From Antedon mediterranea (taxonomy: Eukaryota > Echinodermata > Crinoidea > Comatulida > Antedonidae), in NCBI RefSeq assembly GCF_964355755.1, contig NC_092677.1:16648101-16712100 (forward strand): a DNA stretch of 64,000 nucleotides, read 5' to 3'. Both the position numbers and the translations under genes were made by a program. Position 1 is the stretch's first letter, and every line of letters begins with the position of its first letter. A model generated the notes under the pieces. The model worked only from the letters and a program-made list of their open reading frames with translations. It had not been told where the DNA came from and made no database searches. This document shows positions 31,740 to 42,207 of the stretch, piece by piece.

Positions 31740-31865
31740 TGAGTATCAGTGGCTTGATCTCAATGAAGATAAAAAAAAACGAAATGCCAAATTAAAACGA
31801 TAAAGTAAAACATCCAGAAAAGTTAGCAGAGCTTTCGGCCAACACTAGCCCTTCATCAGTGCAAG
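31740..31865. repeat. Repeat shared with 29240-29335, ending in a possible Penelope-type sequence
   Basis: AAATTAAAACGATAAAGTAAAACA and CCAGAAAA(A/G)TTAG are shared with the fold-back element at 29.1-29.37 kb. It is followed by GAGCTTTCGGCCAACACTAG and CCCTTCATCAGTGCAAG, words that resemble the ends of Penelope-like retroelements; that part is a weak suggestion. Confidence 0.45.
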
Positions 31866-32021
31866 TGAAAGAATTTGGATAACGTCATAGTATAAAAACT
31901 GGCAAGTGCTGCCTGGGTGGACAGGAATAAAAGAAATAAAACAAAGGGAGGGAGACTGAATAAGAGTAGAAAACAAAAAGGTAGCTTGGTAGAGATTTAA
32001 ACAATTTTGAAATATATATAT

Positions 32022-32082
32022 GAGTCTCGGTTGGGGCGACTTTTTCTCATTGAATGAGAAAAAGTCGCCCCAACCGAGACTC
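32022..32082. repeat. Perfect 30-bp palindrome at the 3' end of a tRNA gene
   Basis: GAGTCTCGGTTGGGGCGACT (plus ten more bases, 32022-32051) is the exact reverse complement of 32053-32082, with one base between. The right arm is the T arm, acceptor strand and terminator of the tRNA at 32066-32137; the left arm is an inverted copy of it. Confidence 0.9.
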
Positions 32083-32137
32083 GAACTCGGACCGCCTGCT
32101 TGATATGCAGATGTCCTAACCATTAGACCACTGGGGC
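32066..32137 (-). tRNA. tRNA with ATC anticodon (Asp-type), well folded
   Basis: Minus strand: acceptor GCCCCAG with TTGGGGC (last pair G-T), D arm GTCTAATGGTTAGGAC, anticodon stem TCTGC/GCAGG around ATATCAA, T arm CCGAG TTCGAGT CTCGG fully paired, and TTTTT after the discriminator. U33 is present. The anticodon is ATC, which would read Asp GAU; eukaryotic Asp tRNAs normally have GTC, so identity is uncertain. An inverted copy of the 3' third abuts it. Confidence 0.75.
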
Positions 32138-32274
32138 TTTTATGGTATTGTTCGAACTCGATTGGATAACGACTCTTTAACATTCTCGGCGTGGTACGGC
32201 GGAACAGCACTAGTCCTCAGTTGTACGCACGCGCAACAGAGATCAAATTGATACGCCCTCATCTTTCATATAAG

Positions 32275-32424
<150 letters not shown>

Positions 32425-32510
32425 CTTCAGACAGTACTGTTTCGATCTTATTAGATCTAGTCAGTGCAGCTCAGGATTCGAAATGATAATATTGCATGCA
32501 TTCCTAATGT

Positions 32511-32815
32511 TAATAAATAAGATAAGATAAGATAAGATAAGATAACTTTTATTGATCCTCAAAAAGGAAATTCATTGCTCGTCATAATAACAAAGAAAAC
32601 ACTATAAAAACAAATATAGCATAAAACCATTCATATAAAAACATCTAAAAAATAACAATATAAAATATATGTAATGCAAAATTACATGAATAGCACGTTG
32701 CCCAACCTCCGGAAATGGGAGTGTTAAGGACATCATATTAAAACAGCGAAAACAATTAATGCTGTCTAATGCAAATGAGATGGCATTGTTATTTAATTCA
32801 TTCATACATTATTTT
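32511..32815 (-). mobile_element. LINE 3' end with (TTATC)n tail
   Basis: The minus strand ends in TTTTTGAGGATCAATAAAAG then TTATCTTATCTTATC..., the usual tail of some animal LINEs with a GATCAATAAA polyadenylation-like word. Only UTR-like sequence is left; no RT motifs. Confidence 0.55.
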
Positions 32816-32819
32816 TTTC

Positions 32820-33748
32820 TGGAATACCATAATGACACAATATATTTATATCTTATAAAACAGTAATACAAACAACAGATTTGTAAATAAGTAAATTATG
32901 TTATAACAATTATTGATAGCGCATTAATGCAAATTAAATCAGGACCTACATTTACTCATTTTCTTTGTTTTGTTTCACGGAAGACGGCGCCACTTTTGAT
33001 AAATAATGGAAAAAATATATTAAAATCATTCTTGGAGACAGAAAAAGTTCACATTTTCTTTTTTCTGTTTTGTTTTATTTTAAATTAGTAAGCATAATAG
33101 TGAGTAACATTAGGAATAATAATGTTTCGACGATTAATCTCTCCAAAAAGGCAAATCATATTAGGACAGGAAGACAATGAAACTAACGATAAACAATACT
33201 AAAATTGCTATTTTTATTTACTCCATCCAACATTAAAATGTTTCCAAATGATTAGAAAAGAGAACTTTTCTTTTGTCAATAAATGATAAGGCTTTTTCTG
33301 TATAGTAATGTCTGTGACAACCTTTCGAATGTTGATATACAGTAGGCCTAAGCATATAAAGTTTTCAGAAGTACGTGGGTACCGTAAACGTTATATAAAC
33401 ATATTGATGTTACCATGCAAACTTTCAAACAATATAACGTTTGGAATGTTACAAATTATTATATTTTATCGTGATTGACAGGACGATACATTTTAATGAT
33501 AATAAAAGTGGTATGATCTCACAAAACACAACAAAAAAGAAAGAAAATAAACTTTCAATAAAAAAATTGTTGTTCATCTATACATAATCCATCGTATGTA
33601 AAAAAAGATTATTATTAAATATGTAATTGTCAGTACCTATTGTGAAATAGAATATTCCAACTGAGTGGTATAAATAGCAACATTTTCCGTGCATTATTTC
33701 AGAACCACTGCCCGATGCTCATTGGTATGGTAAGTATATACAATCATG
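32820..33748. other. Intergenic; one possible 27-nt micro-exon
   Basis: No gene recognised. At 33703-33729 a 27-nt stretch lies between TTATTTCAG and GTAAGTAT and reads EPLPDAHWY in phase 1. It has both splice signals but no partner exons were found, so it is only noted. Confidence 0.3.
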
Positions 33749-33769
33749 CACAGCAAAATTTGAAATTCT

Positions 33770-35300
33770 AAGCAAGAAAAAAAAATCTTGTTTTAAGAAA
33801 AAATTCTTAAAATAAGTATTTTTTTTCTTGTCAAGATTTAAAATTACTTAAAACAAGAAATAATTTTCTAGAAAAGACACATTTTCTTAAATTAAGTTTT
33901 GCAATATTCTTGAAAATGCTTATTACAAGAAATATTTTACTTAAAATAAGAAGTCAATATCATTCTCTTCTTATTAAGAATAGTTTTGCTTAAAACAAGA
34001 TTTGAAAATACTTAATTTGAAAAGTATTTTACTTAAAATAAGAAATCTATATTATATTTATCCCTATCAAGAATATTTTTTCTTAAATCAAGATTGATGA
34101 ATTATAAAAATTACTTAAAACAATAAATATTTTTCTAGGTAAGACAAAGTTTCTTAAATTAGGTTTCGCAATAGTCTTGAAAATACTTGTTTTGAGAAAT
34201 ATTTTACTTAAAATAAGAAGTCAATTTCACACTACCCTTATCAAGATTATTTTTACTTGAATCAAGATTCGCAATATTCTTGAAAATGCTTATTACAAGA
34301 AATATTTTACTTAAAATAAGAAGTCAATATCATTCTCTTCTTATTAAGAATAGTTTTGCTTAAAACAAGATTTGAAAATACTTAATTTGAAAAGTATTTT
34401 ACTTAAAATAAGAAATCAATATTATATTTATCCCTATCAAGAATAATTTTTCTTAAATCAAGATTGATGAATTCTAAAAATTACTTAAAACAATAAATAT
34501 TTTTCTAGGTAAGACAAAGTTTCTTAAATTAGGTTTCGCAATATTCTTAAAAATACTTATTTTGAGAAATGTTTTACTTAAAATAAGAAGTCAATATCAT
34601 ACTATCTTATCAAGACTATTTTTGCTTAAATTGAGATTCGCAATATTTTTAAAAATACTTATTTTGAGAAATGTTTTACTTAAAATAAGAAGTCAATATC
34701 ATACTATCTTATCAAGACTATTTTTACTTGAATCCAGATTCGCAATATTCTTAAAAATACTTATTTCGAGAAATGTTTTACTTAAAATAAGAAGTCAATA
34801 TCATACTATCTTATCAAGACTATTTTTGCTTAAATTTAGATTCGCAATATTTTTAAAAATACTTATTTTGAAAAATGTTTTACTTAAAATAAGAAGTCAA
34901 TATCATACTATCCTATCAAGACTATTTTTGCTTGAATTCAGATTCGCAATATTCTGATTTTGAGAAATGTTTTACTTAAAATAAGAAGTCAATATCATAC
35001 TATCTTATCAAGACTATTTTTACTTGAATCAAGATTCGCAATATTCTTTAAAATACTTATTTTGAGAAATGTTTTACTTAAAATAAGAAGTCAATATCAT
35101 ACTATCTTATCAAGACTATTTTTGCTTAAATTGAGATTCGCAATATTTTTAAAAATACTTATTTTGAGAAATGTTTTACTTAAAATAAGAAGTCAATATC
35201 ATACTATCTTATCAAGACTATTTTTACTTGAATTGAAGTCAATTCTATTTTAATATTCTTAAAAATACTTATTTTGAGAAATGTTTTACTTAAAATAGAT
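33770..35300. repeat. Left array, ~102-bp tandem unit
   Basis: From about 34560 the unit ATTTTGAGAAATGTTTTACT / TAAAATAAGAAGTCAATATC / ATACTATC recurs every ~102 bases (seven copies to 35280). Diverged, longer units lie between 33770 and 34560. Since 102 is a multiple of three with no stop in one frame, artefactual open frames arise (34562-34957, 34960-35253). Confidence 0.85.
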
Positions 35301-35333
35301 TGTCAATATCCTTATATTCACACAACGGTAGAG

Positions 35334-35791
35334 CAGTTAGCACTTCAGTTTCAACTGATGAAAGAATCTGGGTAATCAAACTGTTTGTGCTTTGAATAAT
35401 CGATTGCACTGCAACCTAAAGAAAATAATATTGATTTAGTATTTTTTATATTCAAGTTTTAATATGTTTAAAAACTAAGTTGTGCTTTAGTTGGGGAGCT
35501 ATGCAGCCTAACAAAAAAAAATGTTATTTGTAACAATGAAATTGGTCACAAAAAAATTCAACATAAACTTAGAGTGTATAATGCCTAGGCCTAGGCCTAG
35601 TACCCAAGTCCTATAGTTACTATAGCTAATAGTCCTGTATAATAACAGTACCAGCAAGGCCTAGGAAATAGACGTATATAATTGTTGTAATTTTAAAGCA
35701 AAATGGCTTACCTGTGGAATCTTGTTTCTCTCCTTTAATTTTAGTAGAAGTAAATCAGCATTTTTTATACTATTATCTGCTTGTTCATCCT
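35334..35791 (-). CDS. Two minus-strand exons of an element-encoded protein (fragment)
   Basis: Exon 35791-35712 (acceptor ACTAG, donor CCACAG|GTAAGC, phase 1 to 0) reads EDEQADNSIKNADLLLLKLK then ERNKIPQ. Exon 35415 to about 35334 (acceptor CTTTAG) continues VAVQSIIQSTNSLITQIL then SSVETEVLTALP. The style (K-L-K-E-R/K-x-K-x-P-Q-x-x-x-x-x-I) recalls uncharacterised proteins linked to animal DNA transposons. Further exons were not found; the gene runs into the array and is probably dead. Confidence 0.45.
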
Positions 35792-38700
35792 CTAGTTAGT
35801 AGGCCTTCTTGCTGAGCATCAACAAGATCATTAATATTAAACAATCATTAACAGTATAACAATACTAGAATTATCACTACTACTATCGTCAGTTGATAAA
35901 TCATCCGCCCGTTATAATAGTTTTTTTTCTTCATTAACTTCGTCAGTCTCCTAGTCTAGGCCTAGTTCTACTTCATCCTCAATTGGCATCCTCGTTTTCT
36001 CCAGGCATACTTATTATATACTGATGTTTCCATCCTCTACTGCAGGAGGTTGCCGATTGTTATACTCGTCCTTAAAATGGCGTCTTATGACATGCTTGTA
36101 AAACGAATTGTAAATTCCAAAGCTTGCCGGGCAGCGAACCACCAATTCCACATGTTACTCGAAAATTCGGAGTATTTCCATGAATTGAATTATAATGCCT
36201 TAGCAAATAGGGTAGCAAATACTGTACCTACTTCAGTTTACTGGCACCAACTTATCGCTTTTTTTCGGACTGCAACAAACATGTGTCATTATTATTGTCT
36301 GTCGTATTACTGTTGGTCCAGACGTTTTATAGATTTGCTTTAACCACCATGGAGGTTTATACCTCCATGCTTTAACGTTGAGCAGTATAATGACCTTATA
36401 CATTCTGGGTAAAAGGCCAGCGATAAATTTTTGGTTATAGTTGAAAAACAACACTGTGTGTGGTCGATGACCTAGCTCCCGGCGGGATCATGGCCAACGG
36501 TTTTTTAAAGTAATCATTCAAAATCTAGAGTTTGTAAGTAAAAGACACCTTTCATCGCAATTTATATATTAAATGCTTCAATAGGCCTAGTAAGATTAGT
36601 CTAATATAATGTCGAAGGAAGACGCTTTGTTGAAGATCCGAGAAATAGATGAAGAAGTGGCCAACATTTTAACAGGTTCGTAGGCCTAATTAATAATTAT
36701 ATTTTAATCTGCCAGCAGTCTAGGCCTAGCCTAGGCTCCTTCCTAGTTAGTAATACTGTAGGCCTGGAACTAGTAGGTCTAGGCTAGCCTACTATGCCTG
36801 TACTGACGGACAGGTGTATAGGTTTAGCTTAGCATTTTAGTTCAGACATTGACAGAGGGGACAAATATTGTCGGACCTATTTCAGCTAGGTATAAGGAAG
36901 GCCTAATAATAGATAATAATACAATTATAATGTAACAGTTATTTTGTAATGTAGCCATGAAATATCTACGAAGGATTATATTATATACACATATTCCAAT
37001 GAGAAATATAATGACATTTAAAAACACTTCTTTATATTTAATTAATTGTACACACTAAGTAATCCCCGAAGTGATCACATCGATATTGAAACTTAATGTT
37101 TTTAACTCTAAATTTAGAAAAAACATACTAAAAAACAAACAAAAAACATACGTATTGCATAACTAAAATTGTTATATTAAATTTCTTTTTAAAAAACTGT
37201 GTTATTTACAATATCTTAAATTATTTGTTAGGTAATTGAAGAAGTTCGAAGGATACTAATTATTACTAGGCAAAGAGGAATGAAATACAAAAGAAAGCTT
37301 TTTAAAAAAGTGCTTAGCAAATTTTTCCAAAGAAGAGAATAATATAGTTTATTTTGGTATTTTAAAGAGAAACACCAGTCCTCCATCTGGTAAGTACAGT
37401 GTATGTTTTTGTACTTTTATCTATTCATAAATAGTTTTATAATGGACCAATGGTAGTGAGGAAAATACGTGTACATATTGTGTACGTATTTTTAACAGCT
37501 TGGTTCGACTCAAGCTAGTGTCATGCACTCCTCCCTTTGACAACTAAAATTAAATAAATGACTTATGAATATTAATTTTTGACATATTAATGCTCTCCTG
37601 GCCAGCCCACCCTTTCCCCTTCCTTTTACATTGACCACCTACAAAACTGTAGGCTACATTATTAAAAATTTGAGCTACAGTATATCAAGTTTATGTCCAT
37701 ACATTATTCCACTCATTTAAATAAATTTATATAATATAATGTTTTCAATTTGTTATTTTTGGTTAGGTTCAAAGATAACCCATATGTTGTCAAATCTGTC
37801 AAACATATTTGTTGGGAAAAACTCATCAAAAAAAGTCTGCCGACCTTGAAGGTATTTAGTGTTTTTAAAAATTTTAAATACAAGTAACATTATGTACATT
37901 AAAAAAAAATATCTTAAAGTGTTTTTTTTAAATCAAATTTATCTTAGCTTAAAATTCAAGGTATATACTATGTTTACAATAATTTATTAAAATCAAACAA
38001 TTGTTATTATAAACATTGATACGGAATAAAAACATCAATCAGGATTGAGCACCGTTTTGCGTATTGTCTTCCTAAATAGTAATATTAAAAATAAATTTAG
38101 ACCCTAATAATTTAACTAAAAATAATAGATACAGCCAGGCCTGTCTTTGGGATCGGTATAAACAGGGCAAAGTTTGTGATTAAAAAGTTCAAATGCATAT
38201 TCCACCCACCCTTATGTCTTATAATGTAAAATTATTCTTACCACCGTTCTAATATTGCGTCATGTTTTTGTGTTTACCGCCCCAGATATAGGACTCTAAA
38301 ACCACACCGTACCCAATTAGTTGATGATGTTACAGATATTTTAAATACAGTAATAACTAAAACTATATTAATCTCTTTTCATGTTTAGGAACATGAATAA
38401 AGATCCAGAATCCTGGTCTTCACGCCGATCAGGTAATATGCCGGTATTGCTTTTGGACACAGAAATGGCCTACATTAAAGTTTAGCAAACAATTCTAACT
38501 ACAAAGAAAGCAAAATTAGATGAGGCTCTAGTTACTCTCCTCTCCACTTTTTACCTTCTGGATTTCGATTATCCAAAATGAAAAGAAGTAGGCCTCACTA
38601 TCCTTTAACAGTTAGTGATTTGTGATGAAAACACACCTGTACACTTGACAAAGGCTGTTGAATTATCATTAGTATACATTAATAAATTTAATGACACCTA

Positions 38701-38934
38701 ATAGTTTAAAGCCCAGGTGCGGGAGAAGAATTTTACGAAATTTGTATTTTACCATTTTAATGTTTTTAAGTTTTCTTTTGATGGCAGGCATTTTATTATT
38801 AATAAAAACAAGTTTGTTTTAAAGAAGTTGTATATATTATTGTACCTAATGTCATGTAAATTGTAGTTCTTAATGAAAATAACAGTATTGTTAATATTAT
38901 GTTTTATAACATTCTTGAATTTATTTGTTTAAGT
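35792..38934. other. Centre of the large element, no clear gene
   Basis: A plus-strand frame at 36077-36230 (MASYDMLVKRIVNSKACRAA) and a short start MSKEDALLKIREIDEEVANI at 36609, ending near a GT, look gene-like but have no recognised family or clear partners. A 22-base perfect palindrome (CATGGAGGTTTATACCTCCATG split at its TTAT loop) lies at about 36349-36370. Otherwise AT-rich. Confidence 0.35.
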
Positions 38935-40670
38935 AAAATATTACTTAAAATGAGTATTCATTTATCGTTCTTAAAATAAATTTTTAATGATTTATATTTT
39001 ATAGAATTCTTGTTTCAAGCAATTTTTTTCCCAATATAAGTAAGAATTTACGAATTTTAATTTGATAGAATTCTTGTTTCAAGCAATACTTTTCTTAAAA
39101 TAAGTAAACATTTACTGGTTTTTATTTGATAGACTTCTTGTTTACTTATTTAAAAAAAAAGTTTTGCTTGAAACAAGAATTCTACAAATAAAAATCGGAA
39201 TATTCTTACTTATTTTAAGAAATATATTGCTTGAAACAAGAAAACTAAAAATATAAATCGGAATATTCTTACTTATTTTAAGAAAAATATTGCTTAAAAC
39301 AAGAATTCTAAAAAATACAAACCGGAATATTCTTACTTATTTTAAGAAAAATATTGCTTGAAACAAGAATTCTACAAATAAAAATCGGAATATTCTTACT
39401 TATTTTAAGAAATATATTGCTTGAAACAAGAATTCAAAAAATACAAATCGGAATATTCTTACTTATTTTAAGAAAAATATTGCTTGAAACAAGAATTCAA
39501 AAAATACAAATCGGAATATTCTTACTTATTTTAAGAAAAATATTGCTTGAAACAAGAATTCAAAAAATACAAATCGGAATATTCTTACTTATTTTAAGAA
39601 ATATATTGCTTGAAACAAGAATATTAAAATTAAAAATCGGAATATTCTTACTTATTTTAAGAAAAATATTGCTTAAAACAAGAATTCTAAAAAATACAAA
39701 TCGGAATATTCTTACTTATTTTAAGAAAAATATTGCTTGAAACAAGAATTCTACAAATAAAAATCGGAATATTCTTACTTATTTTAAGAAATATTTTGCT
39801 TGAAACAAGAATTCAAAAAATACAAATCGGAATATTTTTACTTATTTTAAGAAAAAAATTGCTTGAAACAAGAATTAAAAAAATACAAATCGGAATATTC
39901 TTACTTATTTTAAGAAAAATATTGCTTGAAACAAGAATTCAAAAAATACAAATCGGAATATTCTTACTTATTTTAAGAAAAATATTGCTTGAAACAAGAA
40001 TTCAAAAAATAAAAATCGGAATATTCTTACTTATTTTAAGAAATATCTTGCTTGAAACAAGAATTCAAAAAAATACAAATCGGAATATTCTTACTTATTT
40101 TAAGAAATATATTGCTTGAAACAAGAATTCTATAAAATACAAATCGGAATATTCTTACTTATTTTAAGAAATATCTTGCTTGAAACAAGAATTCAAAAAA
40201 ATACAAATCGGAATATTCTTACTTATTTTAAGAAATATATTGCTTGAAACAAGAATTCTATAAAATACAAATCGGAATATTGTTACTTATTTTAAGAAAT
40301 ATATTGCTTGAAACAAGAATTCAAAAAAATACAAATCGGAATATTCTTACTTATTTTAAGAAAAATATTGCTTGAAACAAGAATTCTATTTTAAAAAATC
40401 GATAAATTGTTACTTATTTTAAGGCAGATACTGCTTAAAACAAGAATGAAAAAAGCAATTAAATTCTTGGTAAGAATATTGTTCTTAAAGTATTATTTCT
40501 TGGTAAGAATAATTTTCTTGATAAGAATTTGTGTGATTCTTGTTAAGAATTTTACGATTCTTGGTAAGCCAAAAAGTATTGAAATACGGACAAGTCAAAA
40601 TTTACTTGTTTCAAGAAATATTTTGCTTGAAACAAGTTTTTTTTTTCTTAAAACAAGAATCAGAATTTTG
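38935..40670. repeat. Right array, 63-bp tandem unit
   Basis: From about 39150 the unit TATTGCTTGAAACAAGAATTC / AAATCGGAATATTC / TTACTTATTTTAAGAAA repeats every 63 bases for some 19-20 copies. At 38940-39150 two or three units are in inverse orientation (TTGTTTCAAGCAA). 63 is a multiple of three, producing long artefactual frames (39354-39740, 39733-40119). Confidence 0.9.
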
Positions 40671-40679
40671 CTGTGTGGT

Positions 40680-42157
40680 AGTGGAGGAAAATATGATTAG
40701 ATGATAGATTTTAATCCTTCATTTTAACGTTGATATTTTTTTTATTCTGTATTTATTGCTTTTAAACTTAAAACACTGTGGAATTAAAACTGTTGTATTG
40801 AATATGTTACCGGTATACCTTACTGAAATATTTTGTTTTAATTTTATCTTATATTTTCATCTGTGATACATGATGTTTAGACCTTTCAAATACATTGTAA
40901 GTAGGTTAGTAGGCTCTATACAAGATTGTAAATAAAACCCCAATGCAGATCTGGTATATAGTCGCTGCATTGCTGCCTGCCGTAGGTAGGTTCATGCGGG
41001 CCTAATCCAAATTTTCTCAGTTTCCAGTTAAGCTCAGTGAGGACCAGAATTAATATATTTACCTTTTTACCTGGAGATAACGAATCATAATATCAAACGC
41101 CAAAGGAATCGCATCAAACCGCTTTTAAACCCCTTACTAAAATGTAATAACAATAAACACTGATTCTTATAGTTATGATGATTCGCGTAACAACATGCCT
41201 ACAATTGCCTACATGCCTACTTTAATTAATTTTTTTTTTAAGTCAGTTTTCAATTTTACAAAATATTATTGGTCTGCATTGCTGTCGAAAGAACTAAGTA
41301 CAGTACTTGAATTAGCCATTTTAAGATAATATAGTGAAATTTCAATCACATCCTTTCCCTTTCGATTCGTTTTACTTATTTATTTGTTAGTGTTTTATTT
41401 AATTGAATGTTTATCTAATCTTCATTATGTATTCGTCCTTTGAATTGAGGATATTCAAAATTAATGCTGCGATAGTCACTTTATATTAATTGTGTACTGA
41501 TCTGTACACGTTGCGCATCGTGAAACACCATTATTTTATAATCAAACAGAGTTGATTTTTTCCTTGAACCATTTCTCACTTTCAATATAAATTAATATTC
41601 GACGAGGTCGTTTTTTGGGGTAATAGCATTTAATGAAAACATTTGTTTTTTTTTAGTCCCATAACGCTAACATTGTCAATGAAGATTAACAATATACACA
41701 ATATTTAAATTTCAATATATCTTTTGATGCATACGAGTCTTCAAATTTAAAAGCATTACACTTTTAAAGTAACAAAATAAATAATTAAATAATAAACACC
41801 ACAAGGCGTAAGTACATATCCCATAATTCGAGGTTTTACATAAAAGAGTATGACATTCCAACAGCGAACTGTCAGGCACTTGATATGAAATGGACTGTGA
41901 TATAGCTCAGACTCCTATTTTTAGATAGCTCTTGTTATTTTGTATTAATTATTTTCAACGTCGTTAATATTCGTTCGTTTGTTTTTGTTTTCTGTGTTTG
42001 CCTTTTGTTTCTGGGGGGTTTTTTTGCTCTTGAGGTAATTTTCAAATGATACTTTTTCCAAACACCATAACTAGATGAATGAAATCCAAATGTTGATAAC
42101 TTTATTCCAATTTCTATGTAGATTAGTTGATCTGAGAGCGATCAGTAATCGACAAAA
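40680..42157. other. 5' flank of the crystallin-aerolysin gene
   Basis: AT-rich and without recognisable genes. It should contain the promoter of the gene starting at 42158, but no element could be assigned with confidence. Confidence 0.35.
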
Positions 42158-42207
42158 ATGTTCAAAATTGTGGCTATCTGTGTTATTTGCTTTTTTTTGC
42201 AGTACAG
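42158..42207 (+). CDS. Exon 1: signal peptide
   Basis: ATG at 42158 with AAAA upstream. Reads [16 protein letters not shown] then donor ACAG|GTAAGT in phase 2. The hydrophobic run of about 11 residues after one Lys is a good secretory signal. Amphibian relatives are often described without a classical signal peptide, so this is worth noting. Confidence 0.75.

Larger units (their letters stand above)
33749..40675. mobile_element. Large DNA element with CACAG ends and tandem-array terminal repeats
   Basis: Left end CACAGCAAAATT, right end AATTTTGCTGTG. Inward of each lie AT-rich arrays (33770-35300 left, 38935-40670 right) with inverted relations: TCTTGTTTTAAGAAAA and its inverse appear at both ends. 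The 3.6-kb centre has pieces of a minus-strand spliced gene (35712-35791 and 35334-35415). CACAG termini occur in the CMC (CACTA/Mirage/Chapaev) group, but no transposase core was recognised and the flanking TG/TG could be chance. Assignment as one element rests on the matching ends. Confidence 0.55.

Noticed and set aside
31845..32210. A 121-codon minus-strand frame
   Set aside because: It translates the tRNA at 32066-32137 (SGLMVRTSAYQAGGPSSSLG) plus repeat sequence; not a protein gene.
34562..35253. Repetitive open frames with RNVLLKIRSQYHTILSRLF
   Set aside because: The 102-bp array period is a multiple of three, so a chance frame stays open; composition follows the AT-rich DNA repeat.
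35326..35395. tRNA-like stretch GGTAGAGCAGTTAGCACTTC ... AATCTGGGTAATCAAAC
   Set aside because: Stems do not pair well, and the minus strand of the same bases is a better coding exon with a splice acceptor.
36349..36370. Palindrome CATGGAGGT-TTAT-ACCTCCATG as a regulatory hairpin
   Set aside because: Short, in the middle of a mobile element, with no terminator or known binding-site context.
39354..40119. Repetitive open frames with LETRIQKIQIGIFLLILR
   Set aside because: Same reason: a 63-bp DNA satellite-like unit read through.
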